DNA of 11,605 nucleotides, from contig JAEEUO010000012.1 of assembly GCA_016286935.1 (NCBI GenBank), forward strand, positions 1-11,605, given 5' to 3'. The number at the start of each line of letters is the position of its first letter. Positions within the stretch are counted from its first letter, which is position 1. Below the pieces are notes generated by a model, which had not been told where the DNA came from, did not search any database, and saw only the letters and a program-made list of their open reading frames with translations. Below are positions 1-6,541 of the stretch, one piece after another. The translations under genes and the position numbers were made by a program. This DNA comes from Bacillota bacterium (GTDB lineage Bacteria; Bacillota; Clostridia; Peptostreptococcales; Anaerovoracaceae).

Positions 1-368
1 TCATCCCGTTCCGCTATGACACCGAGACGTCGTCGCATCTTTCGGAGGTTCTGGAGAACGCCGCCGTTTTCATTCCGCTCGGTGTTTTCCTCCGCATGCT
101 CGGAACCGGCGCAGGGAAAACGATCCTTTCGGGGTCGCTTGTGAGCCTCGCCTTCGAAACGGTTCAATATGTGTTCGCGATCGGAGCGGCCGACGTCACG
201 GATCTCATCACGAACACGGCAGGGACGGCGATCGGCGTCAGCGCTTACGCTCTGCTCGTGCGTCTGTTCCGTGACGAACGGAAACTGAACGGGACGCTGA
301 ATACCGCGGCGCTGATCGGAATGGCGGCGTTCCTTCTGCTGTTCGTCGTGATCTTTTATATGAACTGA
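1..368 (+). CDS. VanZ-like membrane protein (3' part only)
   Basis: This gene enters from outside the window; the frame is open from base 3 and stops with TGA at 366-368, so about 121 C-terminal residues are visible. The VanZ-like signature is present: a segment with FIPLGVFLRML, then SLAFETVQY, then a short acidic loop with DVTDLITNTAGTAIG, where the Asp and Asn-Thr residues are the family's conserved positions. A final hydrophobic helix ends the protein. VanZ-like proteins are small polytopic membrane proteins; the founder gives low-level teicoplanin resistance, but most homologues have no known role. The first ATG visible (96) falls inside the conserved core, so it is not the true start. 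The gene converges on the prepilin-peptidase gene with a 7-nt gap between stop codons. The family call is fairly secure, the function is not. Confidence 0.75.
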   Translation, partial: IPFRYDTETSSHLSEVLENAAVFIPLGVFLRMLGTGAGKTILSGSLVSLAFETVQYVFAIGAADVTDLITNTAGTAIGVSAYALLVRLFRDERKLNGTLNTAALIGMAAFLLLFVVIFYMN

Positions 369-370
369 GC

Positions 371-385
371 CGCGGTCATACCGCG
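371..385. terminator. short GC hairpin between convergent genes
   Basis: A perfect 6-bp inverted repeat (CGCGGT, 3-nt loop, ACCGCG) lies between the two convergent stop codons and overlaps the prepilin-peptidase stop. It has no T-run on either side, so it is at best a weak or factor-assisted bidirectional terminator. Confidence 0.25.
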
Positions 386-1110
386 ATCGCGATCAGGAAC
401 GCAAGAATGACGGCCGGCGCCATCGGAAGGGCGCCGGTCAGTTTTGTTTTTCGAAGGAGAAGTGCGATCAGTGCAAAGAGGCCGTTCAGGAGAAATGCGC
501 AGAGGAGGAAGGAGAACACGGGCAAAAGGTCTTCCGCAGACAGACGGTCGCCGGATGGACGGAGGGCGCCGAGGAGGAACGCGAGCGCGGCGAAAAGCTT
601 GACGTCGCCGAGACCGAGCGGAGCCGGCCTCCCGAAGAGCGCGGGAAGGGCCGCCGGAAGCGTCAGAACGCCCGCTGACAGCGCGAAACGGGCCGCGGCG
701 GGAAAAGTATCGGCCGGAGACGGAAACAGCGCCAGAACGCCGATCAGGGCGATTCCGAGGAGATGCGGATCGGGGATCACGCGCCGCGCGAGATCGACGG
801 CGGCGATCTGGATCAGAACGGCGGAAAGAACGAAGGACAGCGCCGCGGGAAGAGGAAGGCCGGCCGGCGGAACGCGTAAACCGTCCGATAGGAAAAGGAC
901 GGGAAGCGCGGACAGCGCGCCGGTCCCGAGGGACGCGGAAACGCGCACGCGGAGGGACGGCAGGATCCGCGGGACGGGCGGCTCCCAGCGCTCCCGCAGC
1001 CACGATTCGGGCAGAAAACGGAGCGCCGACAGCGCGAGAAACGCGGCGGAAGCGCCGAAGAGGAACGCGCGAAGCGCAAATAAAAAGATCGTCCGGGTCA
1101 TCATAAGCAT
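376..1110 (-). CDS. A24-family prepilin peptidase-like protein, short form
   Basis: A 244-residue polytopic membrane protein with both aspartyl-protease motifs of peptidase family A24: Asp106 in AAVDLARRVIPD and Asp169 in GLGDVKLF, each at the cytoplasmic edge of a hydrophobic helix. The C-terminal hydrophobic stretch with LPMAPAV also fits the family. These enzymes cut the leader of type IV pilins and pseudopilins on the cytoplasmic side of the membrane. The N-terminal CxxC zinc-binding/methyltransferase region of full-length PilD enzymes is absent; the region between the first helix and the catalytic core is short and has no cysteines. An upstream in-frame ATG (1194) is possible, but the ATG at 1110 has GGAG 8 nt before it and lies just downstream of a promoter. 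No pilin, pilus ATPase or platform gene is in view, so its substrate is unknown. Confidence 0.8.
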   Translation of the reverse strand: MLMMTRTIFLFALRAFLFGASAAFLALSALRFLPESWLRERWEPPVPRILPSLRVRVSASLGTGALSALPVLFLSDGLRVPPAGLPLPAALSFVLSAVLIQIAAVDLARRVIPDPHLLGIALIGVLALFPSPADTFPAAARFALSAGVLTLPAALPALFGRPAPLGLGDVKLFAALAFLLGALRPSGDRLSAEDLLPVFSFLLCAFLLNGLFALIALLLRKTKLTGALPMAPAVILAFLIAIAV

Positions 1111-1118
1111 CACAGGCG

Positions 1119-1122
1119 CTCC
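1119..1122 (-). promoter_or_regulatory. ribosome binding site for the prepilin peptidase
   Basis: GGAG on the minus strand is separated by 8 nt from the ATG at 1110. It supports that ATG over the more upstream in-frame ATG at 1194, which would lie upstream of the predicted promoter. Confidence 0.6.
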
Positions 1123-1147
1123 GTTTCCCCAAACGACGTCTGTCAAG

Positions 1148-1176
1148 ATCGTAGCATATAATAACTGGAATGTAAA
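1148..1176 (-). promoter_or_regulatory. predicted sigma-A promoter for the prepilin peptidase
   Basis: On the minus strand a -35 box TTTACA (1176-1171) is followed after 17 nt by a -10-like TACGAT (1153-1148). Transcription would begin near 1141 and leave a leader of about 30 nt with the GGAG site. The -35 matches consensus at 5 of 6 positions, the -10 at only 4 of 6. Confidence 0.45.
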
Positions 1177-1215
1177 GAAAAAAATAGAAATCACAGCAAA
1201 ACGATAAAAGCCCTG

Positions 1216-1243
1216 TTGTCCGCGGAACTGTTTATGATATAAT
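1216..1243 (+). promoter_or_regulatory. sigma-A promoter giving a probable leaderless mRNA
   Basis: TTGTCC (1216-1221), a 16-nt spacer and a perfect TATAAT (1238-1243). Initiation 6-8 nt after the -10 box would fall at about 1249-1251, directly on the start codon at 1252. There is no room for a Shine-Dalgarno sequence and none is seen. Confidence 0.7.
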
Positions 1244-1251
1244 CACTATGT

Positions 1252-2352
1252 ATGATTACGATAACGATCACCGAAAACGAGGCGGGTCAGCGGCTCGACC
1301 GCTACCTGAAGAAGTCCCTGAAGAACGCTCCGCTGAGCTACATCTACAAGCTCCTGCGGACGGGCGTGAAGCGGAACGGCAAACGCGCGAAGGAGGACGT
1401 CATGCTCGAGGCGGGCGACGTCCTTTCGCTGTACATTCCCGAGGAGGAATACGCGTCCTACGCGAAGAAGGCCGCTCCCCGGACGGCCAAGCGCCAGTTC
1501 CGGATCGCCTACGAGGACGACCGCGTCATCGCCGTCGAAAAGCCGCTCGGCCTTCTGACCCACGGAACGAAGGAGGAGAAGAAGGACACGCTCGCGAACC
1601 AGGTGATCGATTACCTGATCGAAACGGGAAGCTACGTTCCCTCCGCGAACGCGACCTATACGCCGTCTCCCGTGAACCGCCTCGACCGCAACACGACCGG
1701 CCTCGTGCTCTTCGCGAAGGACTATCCCGCGGCGCGCGCGCTGACGGCAATGATCCGCGAGAAGGGCTACGTCCGCAAGTATTACCTGACGCTCGTGTCG
1801 GGGAACCTTGCCGGGGATCTCCGCCTGACCGGCCGCCTCGAGAAGGATGCGCGCACGAACACCGTCCGCGTCCTTCCGGAGGATGACGAAGCCGGCAAGG
1901 AGACCGAGACGGTCGCGCGGCCCGTCGCCCGTTACGACGCGGCGTTCGCGGTGCACGGAAAGACGAAGCGCCAGTCGTTCACGCTCGTCGAGGTCGAGCT
2001 CGTGACCGGCCGCACCCACCAGATCCGCGCCCACCTCGCGGCTGCCGGGTATCCCGTCGTCGGCGACGAAAAGTACGGCGACCGGTACGCGAACCGCGAC
2101 ATCCAACGCACGTACGGCCTTTCGACCCAGTTCCTCCACGCGTACCGCCTCGCGTTCGACGCGGCGGAACCGCCGGTGGAGAATCTGGCCGGGAAGGAGA
2201 TCCGCTCCGAACTCCCGCCGCTCCTCGCCCGTGTGAAGGAAGGCCTTGAAACCGGACAAAATCAACAGAAAGAAGAAACGAACCGATGCCTGAACTCGAA
2301 AACCGACCGGCCGAACAGACCGAAAAAACCGAACAGACCGAACAGACCGTAG
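1252..2352 (+). CDS. RluA-family RNA pseudouridine synthase with S4 domain
   Basis: This 366-residue protein is predicted to convert specific uridines in rRNA (or tRNA) to pseudouridine. Residues ~13-62 form an S4 RNA-binding domain (QRLDRYLKK, then an RNGKR turn). The catalytic domain begins near 85 with YEDD and VEKPLG and holds the active-site motif NRLDRNTTG with Asp145. The family motif [11 protein letters not shown] follows at 252-262, then [11 protein letters not shown]. The start at 1252 is taken because the protein begins at the S4 domain and an upstream promoter is present, but no ribosome binding site exists. Residues after about 335 are a low-complexity Asn/Lys/Pro/Arg tail that overlaps lepB in another frame and is probably a non-conserved extension. 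Which rRNA position it modifies (RluD- versus RluC-like) cannot be told from motifs alone. It heads the cluster with lepB and smpB. Confidence 0.92.
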   Translation: MITITITENEAGQRLDRYLKKSLKNAPLSYIYKLLRTGVKRNGKRAKEDVMLEAGDVLSLYIPEEEYASYAKKAAPRTAKRQFRIAYEDDRVIAVEKPLGLLTHGTKEEKKDTLANQVIDYLIETGSYVPSANATYTPSPVNRLDRNTTGLVLFAKDYPAARALTAMIREKGYVRKYYLTLVSGNLAGDLRLTGRLEKDARTNTVRVLPEDDEAGKETETVARPVARYDAAFAVHGKTKRQSFTLVEVELVTGRTHQIRAHLAAAGYPVVGDEKYGDRYANRDIQRTYGLSTQFLHAYRLAFDAAEPPVENLAGKEIRSELPPLLARVKEGLETGQNQQKEETNRCLNSKTDRPNRPKKPNRPNRP

Positions 2353-2927
2353 CGGCCGCGGCGCCCCTCACGGGCATTGCCGCCGTCCGGGCGTGGACCG
2401 GATGGAAGGGGATCCTGCGCGACGCGGCGACCGTCCTCGTCCTCGCGGGACTGATCCTGACGTTCATCAAGCCCTCGATCGTCATGGAGCATTCGATGGA
2501 AGATACGCTCGTCGAGCGCGACTATCTGATCCTCCTCCGCCAGCATTACCGCATCTTCAGCTCGCCGAAGCGCGGCGACATCATCGTCTTCCACACGTCG
2601 ATGACGGACGGGAAGGGCCGCTCCAAGGACCTGATCAAGCGCGTCATCGGCCTCCCCGGCGAGACGGTCGCGATCTCCGGCGGCGTCGTCTACATCGACG
2701 GCGAACCGCTCGACGAGCCGTATACGAAAGAAGGCTACACGGGCACGCGGATGTCGGAACTGACCGTGCCGGAGGGCATGCTCTTCTGCATGGGCGACAA
2801 CCGCCAGAACTCCCTCGACAGCCGTTCCCTCGGCTGCGTCGATATCAAACAGGTCCTCGGCAAAGCCGTCTTCCGCCTGTTCCCATTCAGCAAGATCGGG
2901 ACCCTTTACAAGGACCTCCCCTATTGA
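2286..2927 (+). CDS. lepB: signal peptidase I
   Basis: A 213-residue type I signal peptidase, which removes signal peptides from exported proteins on the outer face of the membrane. A single N-terminal transmembrane helix (about 46-62) precedes the catalytic region. The nucleophile is Ser70 in the MEHSM box and the general base is Lys118 in [11 protein letters not shown]. The boxes RGDIIVF (96-102) and [11 protein letters not shown] (170-180) are intact. Length and single-helix topology match the Gram-positive SipS type. The N-terminal 25 residues contain a Glu/Gln/Thr repeat ([12 protein letters not shown]) encoded by a 9-bp tandem repeat. The start at 2286 lies 67 nt inside the end of the pseudouridine synthase gene; the purine-rich AGAAAGAAG upstream is a weak ribosome site, so translation is probably coupled. 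Four genes later in this window encode signal-peptide-like segments that could be substrates. Confidence 0.95.
   Translation: MPELENRPAEQTEKTEQTEQTVAAAAPLTGIAAVRAWTGWKGILRDAATVLVLAGLILTFIKPSIVMEHSMEDTLVERDYLILLRQHYRIFSSPKRGDIIVFHTSMTDGKGRSKDLIKRVIGLPGETVAISGGVVYIDGEPLDEPYTKEGYTGTRMSELTVPEGMLFCMGDNRQNSLDSRSLGCVDIKQVLGKAVFRLFPFSKIGTLYKDLPY
2313..2348 (+). repeat. 9-bp tandem repeat (4 units) in the gene overlap
   Basis: Four adjacent 9-base units: GAACAGACC, GAAAAAACC, GAACAGACC, GAACAGACC. They are read as Glu-x-Thr triplets in lepB and as Pro-Asn-Arg / Pro-Lys-Lys triplets in the end of the pseudouridine synthase. The unit length is a multiple of three, so gain or loss of a unit keeps both frames. 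Confidence 0.9.
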
Positions 2928-2932
2928 CGACC

Positions 2933-3391
2933 ATGCACGAAAAGAAGACCGTAGCAAACAACCGGAAAGCATTCCACGATTACTTCATCGAGGAGCGTTA
3001 TGAGGCGGGGATCGTCCTGACCGGAACGGAGATCAAGTCCGTCCGCCAGGGCAAGGTCAGCCTCAAGGAATCGTACGCGCGCGTGAAGAACGGCGAAGTC
3101 ATCCTCTCCCAGATGAACATCTCCCCGTACGAACAGGGCAACCGCTTCAACGCCGACCCGCTCCGCGACCGGAAGCTCCTCTTACACAAAGAAGAGATCC
3201 GCAAGCTGATCGGCTATATGCAGCTGAAAGGCCTGACGCTGATCCCGCTGTCGATGTACCTCGACGAACACGGCCGCGCGAAGATCGAGCTCGGCGTCTG
3301 CCGCGGCAAGAAACTATACGACAAGCGCGAGGATATCGCAAAGCGCGACGCGAACCGCGACGCGGCGCGCGCGAAGAAACTGTCCCGATGA
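2933..3391 (+). CDS. smpB: SsrA-binding protein SmpB
   Basis: SmpB binds tmRNA and brings it to stalled ribosomes for trans-translation. The 152-residue length is typical. Family motifs are clear: [11 protein letters not shown] near the N-terminus, then [28 protein letters not shown], the [17 protein letters not shown] stretch and [14 protein letters not shown] basic tail ([15 protein letters not shown] to AKKLSR) follows, which in the family enters the decoding centre. The gene begins 5 nt after lepB. ATG 2933 gives the canonical N-terminus, but AAGGA (2910-2914) sits 18 nt before it; an in-frame TTG at 2924, overlapping the lepB stop, is 9 nt from AAGGA and would add only three residues. 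The ssrA (tmRNA) gene, which often lies nearby, is not seen in this window. Confidence 0.97.
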   Translation: MHEKKTVANNRKAFHDYFIEERYEAGIVLTGTEIKSVRQGKVSLKESYARVKNGEVILSQMNISPYEQGNRFNADPLRDRKLLLHKEEIRKLIGYMQLKGLTLIPLSMYLDEHGRAKIELGVCRGKKLYDKREDIAKRDANRDAARAKKLSR

Positions 3392-3394
3392 ACC

Positions 3395-3415
3395 GGCGGC
3401 CGGAGGCCGCCTTTT
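3395..3415 (+). terminator. GC hairpin with short T-run after smpB, containing an SD-like GGAGG
   Basis: A perfect 7-bp stem (GGCGGCC, loop GGA, GGCCGCC) is followed by TTTT. It begins 3 nt after the smpB stop and ends 3 nt before the MATE start codon. The loop and first bases of the descending arm spell GGAGG (3402-3406), the only Shine-Dalgarno-like sequence before the MATE gene. The T-run is short, so termination is likely partial. Confidence 0.6.
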
Positions 3416-3418
3416 GCG

Positions 3419-4783
3419 ATGACGAGAGAAGAACGAATCCGGGAACGGAACGACCTGACGAGCGGCGCCATCTGGAAGAAGCTGCTCGTTTACTGGCTTC
3501 CGATCGCTGCCGGTACGATTTTCCAACAGCTCTATAACGCCGTCGACGGCATCGTCGTCGGCAAATTCGTCGGAACCGAGGCCCTCGCGGCCGTCGGCGG
3601 TTCTTCGACGTACATTTCGTCGCTCATCATCAACTTCTTCGTCGCGCTCTCCGGCGGCGCGTCCGTCATCATCGCCCAGTATTTCGGCGCGCGCGACAAC
3701 GAAGCGGTCTCGCGCGCGACCCATACCGCCGTCGCGTTCTCCGTCATCTCCGGCCTCGCGATCACCGCGATCGGCGTGGTCTTCTCGCCGACGTTCCTCG
3801 CGTGGATGAATACGCCCGCCGAGACGGTCGGCGACGCGGCGCTCTATCTGCGCACCGTCTTCTTCGGCGCCGTCTTCACGCTTCTCTACAATATGGGCGC
3901 GGGCGTCCTCCGCGCGGTCGGCGATTCCAGGCGGCCGTTCCTCTATCTGATGCTCTGCTGCCTTCTGAACATCGTTCTGGACCTTCTGTTCGTCATCGGA
4001 TTCCGCCTCGGCGTGCGCGGCGTCGCGATCGCGACGGTCGTCTCCCAGGCGGTCTCGGCCGTTCTCGTTCTCGCGCGGCTCGCGAAGGCGGACGGCCCGT
4101 ACCGGCTGTTCCTGAACCGCGTCCGGCTCCACGTCCCGTCGCTCGTCCGCGTCCTGAAGATCGGCCTGCCGCTCGGCTGCCAGTCGTTGATGTACTCGAT
4201 GACGAACACCCTGATCCAGGTCGGCATCAACTCCCTCGGCACGCTCGTCGTCGCGTCGTGGTCGCTCTCCGGAAAACTCGACGGCTTCTACTGGGGCGTC
4301 GTCAACGCGGCCGGCGTGGCGCTCTGCAACTTCATCGGCCAGAACTACGGCGCCGGTCAGAACGAGCGCGTCGCAAGGAGCGTCCGCGTCGGATTCCTGC
4401 TCTACGAGGCGATGACGGCGATCATGGTCGGGCTCCTGATGGGCTTCGGCCACCAGCTCCTGCCGCTCTTCACCGACGATTCGGCCGTCGTCGAACAGAC
4501 GTGGCTCGTCATGACGTATTTCGTGCCGTACTACTTCCTCTGGACCGTCATCGAGGTCTTCTCCGGCGCGCTCCGCGGCAAGGGCAACACGACGGTCCCG
4601 TTCATCCTCACCGCGCTCGGCGTCTGCGTGATCCGGATCATCTGGATATACATCGTTTTCCCGTCGAATCCGTCCGTCCGGCTGATGAGCTACTGCTATC
4701 CGGTGTCGTGGGCCCTCACGGCCGCGGCGATGGTCATCTACTATTTCCATACGGTCCGGAAGGGGAAAACGATCAAACCGTAA
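3419..4783 (+). CDS. MATE-family multidrug/cation efflux transporter
   Basis: A 454-residue inner-membrane exporter of the MATE family, which couples drug or metabolite export to Na+ or H+ entry. The N-terminus has the family order: DLTSGAIWKKLLVYWLP, then TIFQQLYNAVDGIVVGKFVG (helix 1) and ALAAVGGSS. The second half repeats the pattern with LPLGCQSLMYSMTNTLIQVG and a conserved VNAAGVALCNFIGQNYGAG. About 12 hydrophobic spans are visible, as expected. ATG 3419 lies 3 nt beyond the hairpin after smpB; its best ribosome site, GGAGG at 3402-3406, is 12 nt away and partly inside that hairpin, so expression may depend on ribosomes or polymerase opening the stem. It shares the upstream promoter unless an unseen one exists. 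The substrate cannot be predicted. No terminator lies between its stop and the tRNA gene. Confidence 0.94.
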   Translation: MTREERIRERNDLTSGAIWKKLLVYWLPIAAGTIFQQLYNAVDGIVVGKFVGTEALAAVGGSSTYISSLIINFFVALSGGASVIIAQYFGARDNEAVSRATHTAVAFSVISGLAITAIGVVFSPTFLAWMNTPAETVGDAALYLRTVFFGAVFTLLYNMGAGVLRAVGDSRRPFLYLMLCCLLNIVLDLLFVIGFRLGVRGVAIATVVSQAVSAVLVLARLAKADGPYRLFLNRVRLHVPSLVRVLKIGLPLGCQSLMYSMTNTLIQVGINSLGTLVVASWSLSGKLDGFYWGVVNAAGVALCNFIGQNYGAGQNERVARSVRVGFLLYEAMTAIMVGLLMGFGHQLLPLFTDDSAVVEQTWLVMTYFVPYYFLWTVIEVFSGALRGKGNTTVPFILTALGVCVIRIIWIYIVFPSNPSVRLMSYCYPVSWALTAAAMVIYYFHTVRKGKTIKP

Positions 4784-4791
4784 AAAACCAT

Positions 4792-4820
4792 TGGACAAAC
4801 GCGTCCGGATACCGTATAAT
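4792..4820 (+). promoter_or_regulatory. strong sigma-A promoter for tRNA-Glu
   Basis: TGGACA (4792-4797), an optimal 17-nt spacer and a perfect TATAAT (4815-4820). Expected initiation near 4827 is about 11 nt before the mature tRNA 5' end, a short leader for RNase P to remove. Confidence 0.75.
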
Positions 4821-4837
4821 AACTTTTGCGCGAATAT

Positions 4838-4912
4838 GGCTCCATGGTCAAGCGGTGAAGACGTCGCCCTCTCAAGGCGGAATCACGAGTTCGATTCTCG
4901 TTGGGGCTACCA
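4838..4912 (+). tRNA. tRNA-Glu(CUC)
   Basis: A complete cloverleaf of 75 nt with encoded CCA (4910-4912). The acceptor stem pairs GGCTCCA with TGGGGCT (two G-T wobbles), followed by discriminator A. The D arm is GTC...GAC. The anticodon loop CTCTCAA has anticodon CTC at 4871-4873, reading GAG. The T arm is ACGAG-TTCGATT-CTCGT. GAG is the natural Glu codon in GC-rich genes such as those here. It is transcribed alone from its own promoter and followed at once by an intrinsic terminator. Confidence 0.97.
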
Positions 4913-4915
4913 ACG

Positions 4916-4955
4916 AAAAGCCGTCAGTTCCCGAAAGGAAGGCTGACGGCTTTTT
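4916..4955 (+). terminator. intrinsic terminator of the tRNA-Glu unit
   Basis: A perfect stem AAAGCCGTCAG / CTGACGGCTTT (4917-4927 with 4943-4953) around a 15-nt loop, running into TTTTTC. It starts 4 nt after the tRNA CCA and would also stop read-through from the MATE gene. Confidence 0.93.
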
Positions 4956-4974
4956 CTTTGTCCGGATCGTCCTC

Positions 4975-5002
4975 TTGAATCGGGGCTGCTTTGTATTATA
5001 AT
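4975..5002 (+). promoter_or_regulatory. sigma-A promoter of the surface-protein operon
   Basis: TTGAAT (4975-4980), a 16-nt spacer and a perfect TATAAT (4997-5002), placed directly after the tRNA terminator. Initiation near 5009 leaves a leader of about 34 nt with GAGGA at 5031-5035, 7 nt before the ATG at 5043. Confidence 0.7.
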
Positions 5003-5042
5003 TAACGTAACCACTTGAATCTGTGAAAACGAGGAACGTGTT

Positions 5043-6536
5043 ATGAGCAAGAAACGGAAAACGACGATCGTATTCGCAGCGGTCCTGCTGATCTGCGCTC
5101 TGCTCGCGCCCAGATCGTCGGCGGACTATACGCAGTTTTACGGCTATCTGGATGCGGACGGTCTGGAAGCGTTCGTCAACGCGGACAACGTGACCAGCCT
5201 TGTGAGCGCTGCGGATCTGAATCTGACCGAAGGCTGGTATATCGTCGATTCGGACGTGACCGTCGATAACAGCGTCGCGGCGGAAGGCAGCGTGTATCTG
5301 ATCCTGGCCGACGGCTGCACGCTGACAGTCGGTAAGGATCTCATCGTGAAAAAAGCCGGGAACGACGTCGAGGGCTTTCTCAACGTCTACTGTCAGAGCG
5401 GCGGCACGGGCGCTCTGAGCGTCGGCAACATCACGGTCGAAAACGGCTACCTCTACATCCACGGAGGAGTCATATCGGCGAGCGGCACGATCGCCGCTGC
5501 GACCGGCAGCGTGTCCATCCGCTGGTCGACTCCGCAAAACAGCGTGACGGCGGCGGTCTACGGAGACAGCGTGGCGCTGGAAGACACCTTCGCCGCGGAC
5601 GGCACGAACGTTCCCGCGTCGACGTCGAACCTGAGCGATCTCGGCGGACTCAAGCTCATCCCGGCCCTTGTCGTCACCTTCGGCAAGGGAGACGGCACGG
5701 GCACGATGAGCGACGTGGCCGTCCCGGCGTCGAGCCCGTCCTACACGCTGCCGGAGTCTGCCTTTACTCCGCAGGAGAACATGATGTTCGACCATTGGGA
5801 GCAGCTCGAGGACGCCGTCAGCACCCCCGTTTCGTCTCCGCTCACGCTCACGAAGCAGAACACGACGCTCGTCGCGAAATACAAGGCCATCCCCGATTTC
5901 AAGGTCACCTTCGACCCGGGAGACGGAAGCGGAACGATGAACGACGTGTCCGTTTCTCACTCGAGTCCTTCGTACACGCTCCCGGAGTGCATCTTTACGC
6001 CTCCGGCCTACATGGAGTTCGACCACTGGGAGGAACTCGACGGCGCGGTCAGCACCCCCGTTTCGAGTCCGTTCACGCTGACGAAGTCGACCACGACGTT
6101 CGTCGCGAAATACAAGGCCGTAGAGGCGCCGCCTCAGCCGGAGCAGGTCTCGTGGCTGCTTGAAAACGGGGTGCTCACGATCAGCGGCAAGGGCTCTATG
6201 GAGGATTACGCAAAGAGATCCGCTCCGTGGTTCTCGCGCCGCGCCGAGATCACCTCCGTGGTGATCGGACCCGACGTCGACCACATCGGCGCGTACGCGT
6301 TCTATGCCTGCGGCGCGATCGAAAGCGTTTCGATCCAGGGACGCGGCGTGCGCGTCGGCGATCGCGCGTTCTCTTACTGCTGCGCCGTTTCGGCCGTCAC
6401 CCTCGGCGATAACGCTTCGATCTCCGCGATCGGCGAAGGCGCATTCTACGCCTGCTTCAGTCTGACGGACCGCGGCTTCGCGGGCAGCGCGACGGTCGGC
6501 AGTAAAGCATTCGAACTCTGCGGTCTGGGAGGATGA
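5043..6536 (+). CDS. exported protein with two InlB-like repeats and BspA-type leucine-rich repeats
   Basis: A 497-residue predicted surface or secreted protein. Residues 1-27 form a signal peptide (KKRK, hydrophobic core, cleavage near SSA/DYT). Residues ~28-205 are a beta-rich region with valine/glycine strands (for example SVYLILADGCTLTVGKDLIV), perhaps solenoid-like. Two 77-residue repeats follow at ~210-284 and ~287-361, each running from VTF-x-x-GDG-[TS]-GTM through FDHWE to VAKYKA; these resemble InlB B-repeats (Flg_new/Listeria-Bacteroides repeats). Residues ~365-497 begin with LTISGKGSMEDYA and APWFSRR, the usual cap of clostridial BspA-like LRR_5 domains, then three to four degenerate 23-residue repeats (IGAYAFYACGAIESVSI type). 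The chain ends abruptly at KAFELCGLGG with no sortase signal, SLH or choline-binding repeat. BspA-like LRRs often bind host or partner proteins; the role here is unknown. First gene of the operon, with a good ribosome site. Confidence 0.85.
   Translation: MSKKRKTTIVFAAVLLICALLAPRSSADYTQFYGYLDADGLEAFVNADNVTSLVSAADLNLTEGWYIVDSDVTVDNSVAAEGSVYLILADGCTLTVGKDLIVKKAGNDVEGFLNVYCQSGGTGALSVGNITVENGYLYIHGGVISASGTIAAATGSVSIRWSTPQNSVTAAVYGDSVALEDTFAADGTNVPASTSNLSDLGGLKLIPALVVTFGKGDGTGTMSDVAVPASSPSYTLPESAFTPQENMMFDHWEQLEDAVSTPVSSPLTLTKQNTTLVAKYKAIPDFKVTFDPGDGSGTMNDVSVSHSSPSYTLPECIFTPPAYMEFDHWEELDGAVSTPVSSPFTLTKSTTTFVAKYKAVEAPPQPEQVSWLLENGVLTISGKGSMEDYAKRSAPWFSRRAEITSVVIGPDVDHIGAYAFYACGAIESVSIQGRGVRVGDRAFSYCCAVSAVTLGDNASISAIGEGAFYACFSLTDRGFAGSATVGSKAFELCGLGG
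5667..6122 (+). repeat. tandem duplication encoding the two InlB-like repeats (231-bp period)
   Basis: Landmarks recur exactly 231 bp apart: GTCACCTTC at 5673 and 5904, and GCGAAATACAAGGCC at 5874 and 6105. The two units encode 77 residues each with many identical blocks (STPVSSP, FDHWE, VAKYKA), which suggests a fairly recent in-frame duplication. Confidence 0.85.
6527..6532 (+). promoter_or_regulatory. ribosome binding site inside the end of the LRR gene
   Basis: GGGAGG encodes the final glycines of the upstream LRR protein and lies 9 nt before the ATG at 6542. The more upstream ATG at 6533 abuts this site and is too close to use it, so 6542 (Met-Lys-Lys) is preferred. Confidence 0.75.
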
Positions 6537-6541
6537 GCGAA

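Noticed and set aside
96..98. ATG 96 as the start of the VanZ-like gene
   Set aside because: It lies inside the conserved core after FIPLGVFLR, and the frame is open back to the window edge.
407..1207. Plus-strand open frame across the prepilin peptidase gene
   Set aside because: Arg/Ser/Ala-rich low-complexity translation; the minus-strand frame has catalytic aspartate motifs, membrane helices, a ribosome site and a promoter.
1248..1886. Plus-strand frame starting at ATG 1248
   Set aside because: It overlaps the pseudouridine synthase in another frame and gives an Arg/Pro-rich product with no motif.
3314..4798. Long minus-strand open frame opposite the MATE gene
   Set aside because: The product is almost entirely Arg/Asp/Glu with no recognisable domain and mirrors the codon pattern of the MATE gene.
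4974..5021. 8-nt direct repeat CTTGAATC (4974-4981 and 5014-5021) around the operon promoter
   Set aside because: Short and without symmetry; one copy is part of the -35 box, so chance is a sufficient explanation.
4872..6284. Long minus-strand open frame opposite the LRR gene
   Set aside because: It runs through the tRNA terminator and the operon promoter and has an Arg/Val-rich shadow composition.
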